64,000 bases of DNA from Canna indica (taxonomy: Eukaryota; Streptophyta; Magnoliopsida; Zingiberales; Cannaceae): assembly GCA_034359265.1 (NCBI GenBank), contig CP136893.1, forward strand, positions 27,288,001 through 27,352,000, in the 5' to 3' direction. Under the pieces are notes generated by a model. The model did not search any database. It was not told the origin of the DNA and worked only from the letters and a program-made list of their open reading frames with translations. Of this stretch, positions 1 through 10,798 are shown piece after piece. Numbering within the stretch: position 1 is the first letter of the stretch; each line of letters starts with the position of its first letter. The position numbers and the translations under genes are program-made.

Positions 1-138
1 TTTTTCCGATTTCGCATCGATCTTTCAATCGCGGTGTCACATGCTTATCGACTTGGAACTTGAATTTATTTCATATTTAATCATTGGTTCTGAGTTTGTT
101 ATCATCAAAATCAAGATTGAGACGAAGGTTGAAAAACA
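1..138 (-). repeat. LTR end fragment, Sirevirus-type (family A relative)
   Basis: Read on the minus strand this is the start of an LTR. It resembles the beginnings of the LTRs at 44856, 19984 and 34213 (a stretch about an AACCTTGGTCTTAATCTC-like run and GATGATAACAAA). The LTR runs off the window's left edge. The boundary near 138 is judged from a TG-like start next to a purine-rich run. Confidence 0.5.
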
Positions 139-480
139 TTGGGCCAAAAATCTCTCTTTTTAGTGATGACAAACACTCAAAAAGTAATTTCATTAAATCA
201 CAAAGAGTATTAATTATGAGATTTCTCCCCCTATCAACCTGCATATCAAAATAAAATTAGTCCCCGTAACTATAAGCATGGATTTTCGAAATTATCTATC
301 ATATTTTACAAGTATCTCCTCCCGCTTTTGGCATCAATAAAAAAGGGCAAGAGAGCAAGCATTAAAATATCAAAATGTGAATCCAAAAATAATTTTTCAT
401 TTGAAATGAAATCAAGGCATGATTTCATCCATCGAGTTGCAAAACTCCATTGTAAGATTAAAAATTATCTAAATTATTAT
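139..480 (-). other. 3' internal end of a Sirevirus-type Copia element, non-coding
   Basis: On the minus strand this contains runs such as GATAGGGGGAGAAA and spaced purine tracts just before the LTR. The same arrangement precedes the LTRs at 52130-52440 and 61480-61665. No coding sequence is visible. The rest of the element is lost, and the sequence fades into AT-rich DNA by about 480. Confidence 0.45.
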
Positions 481-639
481 ATATGATTTAAGCTTTTATC
501 AAAAATATATTTTTGAAATTGATTGGTGTTATGTTATTGGGAGAAAAAATAGATATATATGTCAAATTTTTATATTAACATTTAAAATTGATAGAGTTTA
601 AAATTAAAATTGACTTAATAAATTTGGGTAAATTACAAA

Positions 640-885
640 TTATTTTTAATTAACTCCAAAATTCATTGATAATCTTGATTTTTTATAATAACTTGAGGTT
701 ATTTGACAAATTCTAGTGATAATGATACTTAACAATAATGTTTATAGAAAAGAATAAATATCAAAAACCAATTTTTTTATTGATAAATATTATTACTTTT
801 ATATATCTAAATAATTACTGGTTTAAAATTCAAAAGTTTAACACGTTAAAAAAATAAAATGATGACACGTTGCAGATGTTGTTAC
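640..885. repeat. Old AT-rich repeat R1, copy 1
   Basis: The segment matches 4095-4240 in its first half and 11930-12035 in its second half, including the shared end ACACGTTGCAGATGTT. It therefore looks like an undisturbed version of the sequence that now flanks the LINE and inverted-repeat element. No ORF or terminal repeats are recognised. Confidence 0.55.
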
Positions 886-1497
886 TAAAGTTTAAATGTG
901 ATCCTAAAGGAACGTCATCAATGTCGTGTGGTCTCAAAGAAATGAACTTATTCCTGCCTTGTATCAGAGTAGTCCGTTCTGATTTGGTGTCTCGCCTGAT
1001 TAGGTACAACTTCAGCGGTGGGGCAAGGGACCTGCAAAAGATACTCCGACACTCAAGTTAATAGGTGTCCAAGATGGAGGTAATGAAATTGGAACTTAGG
1101 TTATCTAAGGCGCGCCGTGTCTGTATTTATTTTAGGTGGAGATGATGACGCTACCTGGCAATCTCGCGGAGATATTGCTCAGAATGGGTCGAGGCTGATC
1201 TCGGAGATGACGAGCTTGTAATGGCGTATCCCTCATGATAAGGAAGGACATGAATATCCTTGTATGACCGGACGTTGTTGGGTCTAATTCGATCGGGCCC
1301 AATACTACTAGTCCAAAGGGCTGCGAGTTGAGCTCTAAGTAGAGTTGGCTTTACGACTTCGGCTTTCTTGCGGCTCTGAGGAATTTTTGGAAGTATTTTT
1401 GTCGGGCTGCATCCGACTACCATAGGGGTTGAACTATGTCAAGCGACCATAGAGGTCGAGTTGTGCCGAGTGACCATAGAGGCCGAGCTGTGTTAAG
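886..1497 (-). mobile_element. Tat-like Gypsy 3' LTR with adjoining internal sequence, degraded
   Basis: On the minus strand it carries a run about TTGAGTGTCGGAGTATCTTT, also seen in the plus-strand LTR at 15365-15385 and in the partner at about 3000. It also shares the CTCGGCCCATTCCGAGCAA-like block with 15200-15230. With the gag at 2356-2960 and the LTR at 2960-3330 it forms one broken minus-strand element. Open frames here are not coding. Confidence 0.55.
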
Positions 1498-2355
1498 TGT
1501 TGGTGAAATGGCCACACTAGAAGGAGGGGGTGAATAGTATATTTGCTAATCTTTAAACTTAATTCCGATTTCAATTGTTTTCTTGATTACTTATGTTAAT
1601 ACACTATTCAACTACTAAATGAATGCGGAAGCGAATAAAATAAATTATGTAATCAATACGCAAAGTAAGCAATGCAAACAAAGAGATTTATAGTGGTTCA
1701 GCCCCAATGCCTACTCCACTACCTAAGCACCCAACTTAGGATTTTCAAACTAAACTTTTCTAGATTAATTATTTCCTTTACAACAAGGACATTTTCACCG
1801 GAGAGTCTTCGCTCTCACACCGAAAGCACTTCCACACTCTGAAGTCTCCACTTTCCTACTGAGAGCACTCTCCCGCCTCAAACCTAAAGGACAACAATAC
1901 TTAACCTAGTAAAATAAGTTTACACTGGTGGATTTAAACCTCAAACACCAAGGCTACCATCCAATTTCAAGACCTACACTCTAGGTTTAACACAAACTCA
2001 AATACAAAGAAATAAACAAGAAAATACAACACTAAATGGAGCAATAAATCAAATAATAAAATACTTAGATCCAAAACAAAATTCCTAGCTTTCTCTTGAT
2101 GGCTTTGATGGTTAATCAATGAAGGAATGAAGGCAAGATCAAGGTTTTTAGCTCAAGCTAGAGTTTTCACAAGATTAACTCAATGAGGGCTTAGAATTGA
2201 TCAAAAGATGGCTCAAGGATGTTAGAAGTGATCAACATCAAGGAGGAAGGCTCTCATGGCTTCCTATTTATAATCCATGAAGAGAAGAAAGAGCTCCCCT
2301 CTTCTCAAGGGGCAATTTTTGCCCATTACCGACCGCCAGTCGCAGGTCCGATCGA
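1498..2355 (-). repeat. Sirevirus-type LTR fragment (family A), truncated
   Basis: It starts TGTTGGTGAAATGGCC, the inverted end of the LTR also present at 32529, and follows that copy for about 850 bp (the block with TTTATAGTGGTTC and GCGGAAGCG, down to the ACCGACCGCC region). The match stops abruptly near 2355, where Tat gag sequence begins, so half of the LTR was lost by deletion. Confidence 0.7.
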
Positions 2356-2960
2356 TCGTCGATGCCCTCGACTCCTGTTATGACCTCGTTCTCTTCGACG
2401 ATGGACATACCTGTCGAGGTGTCCTCCACAGACCAAGTCCTCAATTTGATTGCCGAGTACTACGTAGTCTTCGGTGGTGTGTCCGTAAGTGTCGTGGAAA
2501 GTGCATTTCATGCTCATGTTGGCGTTAGGTGGTAGCTTCTGCTTTCCAGCATTGGCAGGGTTCTTGAAGTGTTTCAAGTCATAGATTTCATGAAGGATGG
2601 TTTCCTTCTTGGTATTGAAAGGAGTGTACCTTTCATAACAAGCGTTCGGGTGAGGTGGTGACCTCGGTCCTCTGCCATTATTCTTTCCGTGGCGGTTGCG
2701 GTCTTCACTTTTTTTGTCCGCCCTTATGAACTTTTTGTGTTCGGCAGTGTCTTTGATGTTCTCCTATCGAACTTTCTGGCCTCACGGAGCTCTTCCATCT
2801 CTATGAAACTTGCGGCTTTCTCTTGGAACTCAACCAAATCTTTAGGCTTTGTCAAGGTGATCTGGTCGGCGAAGTATCTGAGCTTCTCACTGTTTTAGCA
2901 TCACTAGGTTGCGGATGACCATTGTCACCGGGGTGTTGTCGTTGGTGTGCGGCGATAGTC
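2356..2960 (-). pseudogene. Tat/Retand-like Gypsy gag fragment
   Basis: The minus-strand frame at 2326-2577 encodes a CTFHDTYGHTTEDY core followed by QIEDLVCGGHLDRYV. That is the pattern of plant Tat-lineage Gag around its zinc-binding region (C-x-F-H ... GH-T-E-C ... L ... IE-L-GHL ... V). The last expected cysteine is tyrosine. Further right, minus-strand sequence from about 2905 to 2700 reads LRYFADQITLTKPKDL and EFQEKAASF, again Gag-like, but stops and frame changes break it. It sits next to the 5' LTR as gag should. Protease and polymerase are missing. Confidence 0.6.
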
Positions 2961-3330
2961 ACCAGACTCCTGGTTCTAACCATTGTGGGGCATACCCCGA
3001 CTCTCAAGTTAGTAGGTCTCCAAGGTAGAGGTAATGAATGGAATTTAGGTTAATCGAAACTATCCAAAACTATCAAAAACTAGATTTTGCGATTTGGTTA
3101 ACCGATTTCAATTGCCATCCCTAAGACTGATCTCGGAGATGGCGGGCTTGTAATGACGTATCCCTCTTGATAAGGAAGGACGTAGATGTCCTTGTATGGC
3201 TAGGGTGGAGCTCTCGGGCGAAGCTATTTGGTTTGGCTCGATTTGGGTTCAAGAGTGTAGGGCGTTATTGGATCTAATCCGATCAGATCCAATAGTACTA
3301 GTCCAGTCCAAAAACTAAAAAAGAGATAGA
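2961..3330 (-). repeat. Tat-like Gypsy 5' LTR, degraded
   Basis: It repeats blocks of 1000-1320: the ACTCTCAAGTTAGTAGGT stretch, CTGATCTCGGAGATGG..GGCTTGTAATG, and AATAGTACTAGTCCA near the right end. It lies directly beyond the gag fragment, which identifies it as the 5' LTR of the minus-strand element. An inserted stretch near 3050-3120 has no counterpart. Confidence 0.5.
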
Positions 3331-3780
3331 GAAACGATGATAAATTAGATAAATCTTGAAGGTAGCTTTGGCCACAACTGCGACCTAGATTGTGGATCAA
3401 TGCCTCCTACAATGATGGAGAGTCATAGCACCGCTATTGCGGCTGAGCTCACGGATCGACAGTTGGCTACTAGTCTATACCTTTGCTATGATGGAGAGCA
3501 TGAATCAATGGCCATGCTTAGTGCCTTAATAGTTTTCGGATACGATATATTCATCCTACTCACTATGGACGTATTTGTTCAATTGTAACAATGGGTCATG
3601 CCTGACACAATCAAAGTAAATTTCGGACTATGCCAAGCATGGCTCGAATTATCGAAGAGGCGACCCAGCTCGACACGTGGCCCACCCCTTTGGGCTCTAG
3701 TTGGGCTGATGCAAATCGCAAGTGCGAGGCCTAGCTCATTAGGCCTATGTCACGAGGGAAGTGAGTAGGAGAAAGTAATA
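3331..3780. other. No gene seen
   Basis: Mixed-composition sequence. A 62-codon frame at 3400-3588 has no recognisable domain and no coding context. It may be residual retroelement sequence, but I cannot assign it. Confidence 0.3.
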
Positions 3781-4314
3781 AAAGCTTTCCCATTATACTA
3801 TATTTAAAACAAATTAAATTACTCCTTCCCTACGTAAAAGAATTTTTGTCCGTACTATGGTTGGAATGGAGTGAAATTTCATTATGAATTTCTCCGGTGA
3901 ATTAGAAAAATCATATTATTAACATGATTATTAATTCCGTCATTCCCACCTTTTCTTTTGAAATTATTGATTTTCATTCTATGTTGAGATTATTTTAACT
4001 TAAAAATAAAGTTCATTTGCTACAATTAAAATTAATAGAAAAGTCAAAATTATACGAGAAAAACCAAATCTATATAAAATATTAGAAATTACAAATAAAT
4101 TACAAACTATTTTTAAATTAACCCCAAAATTCATTTGAGGTTATTTGACAAATTCTAGTGGTAATGATACTTATCAATAATGTTTATAGAAAAGAAAAAA
4201 AAATCAAAAGTCAATTTTTTAGTGATAAATATTATAGTAATTTTCCAAAATTGGATTTTGGAAGAGAAAAATTTTCATATCCGAATTTTGGAGATCAAAA
4301 TTCTCGAAACCAAA
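3781..4314. repeat. AT-rich repeat R1, copy 2, left part
   Basis: 4095-4240 matches 640-800, including the run TTTGACAAATTCTAGTG and the TTTATAGAAAAGAA motif. The copy is interrupted at the right by the inverted-repeat element and the LINE and resumes at about 11784. Confidence 0.5.
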
Positions 4315-4328
4315 ACCGAGTGGATTCG
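4315..4328. repeat. LINE target-site duplication, left copy
   Basis: ACCGAGTGGATTCG here against ACCTAGTGGATTCG at 10785-10798, 13 of 14 bases identical. The right copy directly follows the LINE poly-A tail. Confidence 0.85.
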
Positions 4329-4589
4329 GAGAAATATTTGCGAAAGAGACTAATGTGAGTGATTCAAGAATCAAGAAGGCAGTCTTCGGTGCTTGGTGGG
4401 CTGCGATTGGGCTTGCCCATCATAGCTGTGTAAGGAGAAAGTGGAAGACAACTAGTGATTCGTGGCTGAGTCCTATTGGCTTGTTCCCGGCTTGAAAGGG
4501 ACCGAAGCATAATATTTTCCTAGGGTTTCTTTGGTTGCGGCTCTTGTGTGTTTTTTGGTTCGGGGTCTCCCTCTCGGTGGCGTGCCGAG

Positions 4590-6563
4590 ATGGGGAGCCC
4601 TAAGGTTAAAATGAAGCAGATGGTTTCAGCTATTGAGCAAGGTAAAATCTAGCCCACTGTTTCTTTACTTCCTCGGGTTGATTCGTCTCTCTCATCGCTG
4701 TTTTCTCCTACGATTTCTGGGTCTGATCGTCTTAATCCATCGAAAGATTCTCGTTCTATTGTGTCTTCTTTGCCTACCGTTGTTTCAAATCTTTCGAATA
4801 ATAAGTGTGATTCTGCTGCTCCTCTGTCGACCTCGACGTCTTGCGTGTCTTCTGATTCTGCTTTGGTTACTAAATCGTCAAATGCTCTTCTCTCTAAACC
4901 GCAAAATACGGGAGATCTGGCTTGTCCAAATGTTCTCCAACCTCATGCGATTTCCCCAAAAATTGATTCTGCTCACACTACTGTCAGTAAGAATGACCCC
5001 AAAATCCCTCTAGGGAACACTTCTTGGGCAAATCATTTTAAATCTAGTTCTTCAGATTCGAAATCTTTTTCTTCTTTCGAGATCCTTTCAAATATGAAAG
5101 CTTCGTCTTCTGATTTTGTGGAATTTAATGAATCAGAATTGCAAGATTTAAGGAAACCTTGGTTTTCCTCGTTGATTGGTCGTTTTTTGATGAAGTCTCC
5201 TCCGCATTTCCAAGTCAGAGATTGGGCTTGTACTATTTGGTCCTCGTACAATATTTCAAATGTTATTGATCTTGAAAATGGCTTCTTTTTATTTCATTTT
5301 TCGTTTGAGGAAGATGCTGTCAAGGTCCTTACTAATGGACCATGGTCTTTTTAGGGATATCTCATCAATCTCCGACCAAGGAAACCAAACTTTAAGGCTT
5401 TGACAGAAGAGCTTTCCTCTGCGCTTGTCTGGATTCAATTGCCGGATCTCCCCATGGAGTATTGGCAAAATTCCAATCTTTTTTGTATTGCTTCCTTAGT
5501 CGGTAAACCTATAAAAGTTGACGAGCAATCGTTTAGCTGGCTTCGTGGGAAGTTTGTTCGTATTTACGTAGATTTGGACTTTTCTAAACCTTTAAAGCAA
5601 GGTTTTTGGATCGAAAAACCGGATTCTGGAATCTTTCAAGCTATCAGGTATGAACGTCTTCCGGTTTTTTGTTTTAAATGTGGAATAATTGGCCATAATA
5701 TAAAAGACTATGCTGTTACTAATCCTGCAATTGATGTTTCTTTGCCTGCCTCTTGTTTTGATAAATTTGTTATTCCTACTAAAGATAGGACCTTAGTTTC
5801 TAGTAATTCAGATGAAAATAATTCTATCTATGATCCCTGGATCAAGGTCACTAGGAAAGGTAGGAATTTTAATAGACCTAGAGTTTTTAATGCTGGGTTT
5901 AATGCTAATACCGACTCTTTTACTCCTGATAAAAACATAACTCAAGATCAAAAAGTTAGTTTTAAATCTAATCTGAGTGAGGAAGATATGGAAACAAATA
6001 ACTCTTTTGAGGAATTTCAGTTAGATGATATGGAAAATGATGATTCCCACCTTGTTCAATCTAAGGTTGAAAATTCTCTTTTTTCCTATAATGAACAACA
6101 TGATCTAGACAGCCCCCCTTTAGTAAATATTCCTATTAAGGTTGTAGCTAGTCTTACTAGGGAAAATCTTGAAAATCAGATCCTTGGAAATGATATCAAT
6201 TTGCCTAGTGCAAAAGAAGAGGACAAAAATAAAGACAAAGTTGTTTCTATTGCTCCTTCCTTCTCTAGCTTTGTTAAACGTGTTTCTTCTACCTTAGGAA
6301 ATGCTGAGAAAAGTGAAACTAACCATTCCAACCCTGTTCATAGTGGTGTTAGCAAATTTAAATCTCAAACTAGAAAAATTAAATTCACTAAAATTGAAAT
6401 ATCTAAAAATCTTGCTAAATTTGACAATATTATGCATACCAAAAAGAAAAAGAAAGTCAAACAGGATAATGTCCATCTTAAAAATGAGCTTGATAATAAC
6501 AAGCTTCACTCCTGTCAAATTTTCTTCATCTTCCACTGTCGTTTTTGGTTGCCCAAATACTAA
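4590..6563 (+). pseudogene. LINE ORF1 (DUF4283-like domain plus CCHC knuckle)
   Basis: One frame runs from the ATG at 4590 to 6563, interrupted by TAG at 4650 and TAG at 5352. The N-terminal third is Ser-rich. It is followed by a DUF4283-type domain (about 5100-5640; LVWIQLPDLPMEYW is typical) and then a zinc knuckle in the LRYERLPVFCFKCGIIGH context of plant LINEs. The last knuckle cysteine is replaced by tyrosine (KDYAV). A charged C-terminal tail follows. ORF1 proteins of this family bind the LINE RNA. Two stops and the missing zinc ligand make this copy non-functional. Near the end another frame (6301-6624) may carry the original terminus. Confidence 0.8.
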
Positions 6564-6610
6564 TATGGGTTCTATGATTTCGGATATTGGTACTTCTAAC
6601 TTAGTTATTC

Positions 6611-9600
6611 ATGAAAATACTTAATTGGAATTGTAGGGGTCTTAGAAGAAGACCTGTAAAGGATTTTATCAGATCATATGTAAAATTAAATTCTGTAAAT
6701 CTCATTTTTTTGCAAGAAACTAATGTAAATGAAAGTTTTGCTCTAGAATTTATTTTCTATTTTGGTAAATATTGGTCTGGTGCAGTTGTTAGTTCTTTGG
6801 GAGCCTCGGGTGGTCTCCTTCTTGCCTAGAATAATAATGTCATTACAGCTCAGGTGATTTCTAAAATTTTAAATCTTATCTTTGCTGTTGTTCAATTTAA
6901 AGATCTGAAGCCTTGGATTTTTTCTGGTCTTTATGCTGATACAAATCCTATAAATAGGAATTGCTTATGGAATTATTTGGGGAATTTAAATTTTGATAAT
7001 ATGCCTTGGTTGTTAATTGGTGATTTCAATTGTGCTATTAACTCTATTGATAAGCTTTGTGGTTCAAAGTTTTGTGTAAATAATAATGTTTTCATGCTTT
7101 GTAAATGTATTGAGGATTGTGATTTCATTGATCTTGGCTTCTCTGGTGTTAAATATACTTGGTGCAATAAAAAAAAAAATTACATAGAATTCTGGTCAGG
7201 CTAGATAGAACTTATGTTAATTCTACTTGGCTTTCTTTATTTAGTAAATCCTCTGTTATGCATCTTAGTAGGTCTGTTTCTGACCATTGCTCTATTGTTT
7301 TGGATGTTGTTTCCTCTTGTTCCTCTAGTTTAAATAGATTTTGTTTTCAAAATTTTTGGATTCAATACCCTCAAGTTGCTAAAATAGTTGATCATTTCTG
7401 GAATTTAAATATCTCAGACAAAAACCTGTTAATTTCTATTCCTAAGGTGCTTGCTATTCTTAGAAACAAAATCTCCTTTTGGAACAAATATTACCTAGGA
7501 GACTTAGAATCTAGCCTCAGTAAAGTCAATGCTTATATTAATGAATTAGAATCTAAGGACGACTTGACCTCTCTTAATGATTCTGAAGTCACTTTTCTTA
7601 CCGGTCTCTATAATAAATATAAGGCTATTAGAAGACAGATTAATTTAAAATGGTGGGCAATGTCTAAGAAAAAATGGTTTAAAGATGGTGATCTTAATAC
7701 AAAATTTTACCATAGAACTATCATTAAGAATAAAAGGAAAAATTAAATTGTTTCTATTCAGGATAATAATTCTTGTGTTTCGGATTCTTTGAAAATCTGT
7801 AAATATTTTGCTAAATGCTATTCTTCCCTTTGGACTCTTGAAGATAAAAATTTCCTAAATACAATCACTCCTCCTAATATGCCTGTTATTCCTGATAGCA
7901 TGATCTCATCTTTAGATACTCCTTTTTCTTTAGATGAAATCTCTATAGCAGCATGATCTCATCTTTAGATACTCCTTTTTCTTTAGATGAAATCTCTATA
8001 GCTGTGAAGTCCTTAGGCAAGGGTAAAAGCCCGGGTCCTGATGGCTACACAGGTGAATTCTATCAAACATATTGGAATATTATCTCTAACTCATTCTTTC
8101 ATGCCTTTTCTGAGTTCTATGAAAATTCTACCCTGCCAAATGGTTGGAATGATACTGATTTAATCTTCATTCCTAAAACAAATAACCCTTCCTCTGTTAG
8201 GGATTATAGACCCAACTCCTTATGTAATATCAATTATAAAATTCTCTCTAAAGTTCTTGCTGGTCGCATGAAACTTGTTTTAAATGACTTGATTTCCTAT
8301 AATGAAACTGCTTTTATTAAAGGTAGATCAATTCATGACAATATTATTGTTGCTCAAGAAATAATTCATTCCATCTATAATTCTAAGGGCAAAAATCCTT
8401 ATGTGGTGGTCAAAATTGACTTAGAAAAAGCTTTTGATAGAATATCTTGGAATGCTATTGTTGGTATGCTCAATCACCTTGGTTTCCCTAACAGATTCAT
8501 CAAATGGATTAAAAGCTATATAACTTCTGCTACTTTTAAATGTTGCATTAATAATTGCAGTTCTGACTCTTTTAAAGCTCATTGTGGTATTAGGCAAGGG
8601 GATCCAATTTCCCCTTACCTTTATTTGATTGTTAGTCAACTCCTTTTTTCAATGCTTAATCATAATATGGACTCTGGTTTAATTTCTCCTATCAAAATTA
8701 AAAATGTCTTCAGTATTTGTCATCTGATGTATGCGGATGATATCTTACTCTTCTTTAGAGCAAATGATAGATCTATTAGAAATATTAAGAAGGTTTTTGA
8801 GAATTATGAAAAAGCCACAAACGAAAAGATAAATCTCAGTAAGTCTGAGATTTATTTCCCTAGAAATGTTGATCTAAATGTTAGAAATAAAATTGCTAAA
8901 GTCTTTAATATGCGCATTGGTTCTTTTCCTTTAAAATATCTAGGAGTAAAAATTGCCCCTAGATGTTATAAAATGAATGATTGCAATGAAATCCTTGACA
9001 AACTGTTATATAGGCTAAATAACTGGAACAGAGGCCATATTTCTCAAGCTGATAGGCTTGTTTTGATCAATTCAGTTCTAAATTCAATTCCCTTACATGC
9101 TTTGAGTGTTACTTGGTTTCCTGAAAAAATTATGTCCAAAATTAATGCTTTAATCAAAATTTTTTTATGGTCTTCTAAAAATTATGATTCAGGCCTTCAT
9201 TTAATTGCTTGGGAGGATGTCACCCTTCCTAAGCATTGTGGTGGTCTGGGTATCAAGAACTTAAGAATAATGTCCATGTCTTTAAATGCTAAAAGAATTG
9301 CTCAGCTTGTAGATGGCACAAATACTATCTTCACTTCTGTTATTAAGACTAAATATGGTTTTTATCCCTGGTTCTCTTGTAAAAATCCTAGTAGAAGTAA
9401 TTCGTGGAAATTAATCTACTCTGCTTATGATGCTCTAAAAACTGGTTTTAAAAAATTGATTGGAAATAGTCTTCATACTTCGATTATGCATGACAGCTAG
9501 GTTTTTGATATGCCTCTGTTTTGGAAGCTTTCCTTTGTTGGCACATGTTTGTTTGACATGAATTTAATTGTTAACTGTCTGTTAATAAATGGTTCTTGGA

Positions 9601-10717
9601 ATATCCCCATGCTAAGTAAGCTATTCGGTACTAATTTGGTGGAGGTAATTTCCAGCATAACTCTTCCTGGGTAGCCCAGGGATGATGAATAGATTTGGTG
9701 GCCTGACAATAAGGGGATTATCACTTCAAAATCAACTTCTTCTTTTATTCTTAAAATTATTCATCCCGAACTAACTAGCCTTCCTAAGTGGAAGTTTCTT
9801 TGGAACTCCCCAATCGCCCATAGAATTAAAATATTTATTTGAAAGACTATGCATAATAAACTCCCCACTGCGGAGAGGCTTTTTAGGTTTGGGATGGTCA
9901 ATTTTCAATGCTGTGCCATTTGCAGCAGCCATCAGGAAACTAGTTCTCACTTGTTTTTTGATTGTGAGGTAGTTAGGGCCATTTGGGAATTGATTGAGGG
10001 AAAATTTATCAATATAAAATTGGTTTTGTGTTTAGTAGGCTTAAATGGGGGAGCAATTCAGGTGGAGGAAATTTCAGATCCCCTGCTTTGGCCATTTGTT
10101 TAAATGCCTTCTATTCTCTTTGGATAGTTAGGAATAATACTGTATTTGAGAATGTAAACCCCCATATTGAGTCTTTGTTTGCAAATACTCTGGCCCTGAC
10201 TGTGCACTATGTTGAAAATTCTAACCATGCAAAGTCCGAGGGCAAAAATTCAAATAATTCTACCCAGGTTGATGTTGGCTGGAAATTACCTCCGTTAGGT
10301 TGGATTAAATATAATACCGATGGTGCTACAAACATTAACTCTAATTTTGGCTCCTATGCTTTCATTGGTAGAAATCATGCTGACAAATGTTTTATAGCTG
10401 TTGGTTTCTTTCATTCAAACTGTTCTATTTTAATAAATGAAGCCCTAACAATTAAGAAAGTTTTATCTCATGCTTGGAAAGAAAAGCAATCGAAAGTTAT
10501 TATCGAAAGTGATTCTAGTATTGTGATTGATATATGTAATAATCAATCAAATGTATTTTGGGAGATTAAAAATGTGATTTATGATATTTTAAACCTTGCA
10601 TGTAAATTTGAAGAAGTAAAATTTCAATTTTTCAAAAGAGAGTTCAATTGCGCGGTTGATTGGCTGGCAAACAACTCCAAGCTCAAGAAGCAAAGCTTTG
10701 TCTGTAACAAAGATTGA
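6611..10717 (+). pseudogene. LINE ORF2 (endonuclease, reverse transcriptase, RNase H)
   Basis: It starts at ATG 6611 with the endonuclease signature NWNCRG. QET, GDFN and SDH follow in order, so the apurinic-like endonuclease catalytic motifs are visible. The reverse transcriptase (about 7953-9000) retains KIDLEKAFD, GIRQGDPISP and the YADD box. A zinc-binding zf-RVT region follows near 9780-10000, then RNase H (10280-10700) with NTDGA, ESDS and AVDWLAN. Breaks: TAG at 6827, a frameshift in an A-run near 7172-7181, TAA at 7744, a 53-bp duplication at 7900-8005, TAG at 9498, 9672 and 9690, TGA at 9840, and a frameshift near 10020. Confidence 0.88.
7900..8005 (+). repeat. 53-bp tandem duplication inside LINE ORF2
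   Basis: The block starting ATGATCTCATCTTTAGATAC at 7900 recurs at 7953 almost unchanged. The 53-bp period is not a multiple of three, so the duplication shifts the ORF2 frame just before the reverse transcriptase domain. Confidence 0.9.
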
Positions 10718-10784
10718 CCTCCAGATCTAGTTAAACTTATGTAATAATTTTAGGCTGTGAACTCTTTTTGTTGTAAAAAAAAAA

Positions 10785-10798
10785 ACCTAGTGGATTCG
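10785..10798. repeat. LINE target-site duplication, right copy
   Basis: ACCTAGTGGATTCG immediately after the LINE A-tail, matching 4315-4328. These bases are also the terminus of the inverted-repeat element that follows. Confidence 0.85.

Larger units (their letters stand above)
4329..10784 (+). mobile_element. Full-length L1-type LINE (non-LTR retrotransposon), inactive
   Basis: A complete plant L1-like element of about 6.5 kb. It has a 5' untranslated leader (4329-4589), ORF1 with an RNA-binding domain and zinc knuckle, ORF2 with endonuclease, reverse transcriptase and RNase H, and a short 3' region ending in an A-run at 10774-10784. The 14-bp target duplication on both sides supports insertion by target-primed reverse transcription, as expected for L1. 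Both ORFs carry stops and frameshifts, so this copy cannot make its own proteins. It is inserted in the terminal inverted repeat of the element at 10786-11783. Confidence 0.9.

Noticed and set aside
4633..5013. 126-codon Leu-rich frame overlapping LINE ORF1
   Set aside because: Shadow of ORF1 in another frame. The ORF1 frame continues through conserved domains.
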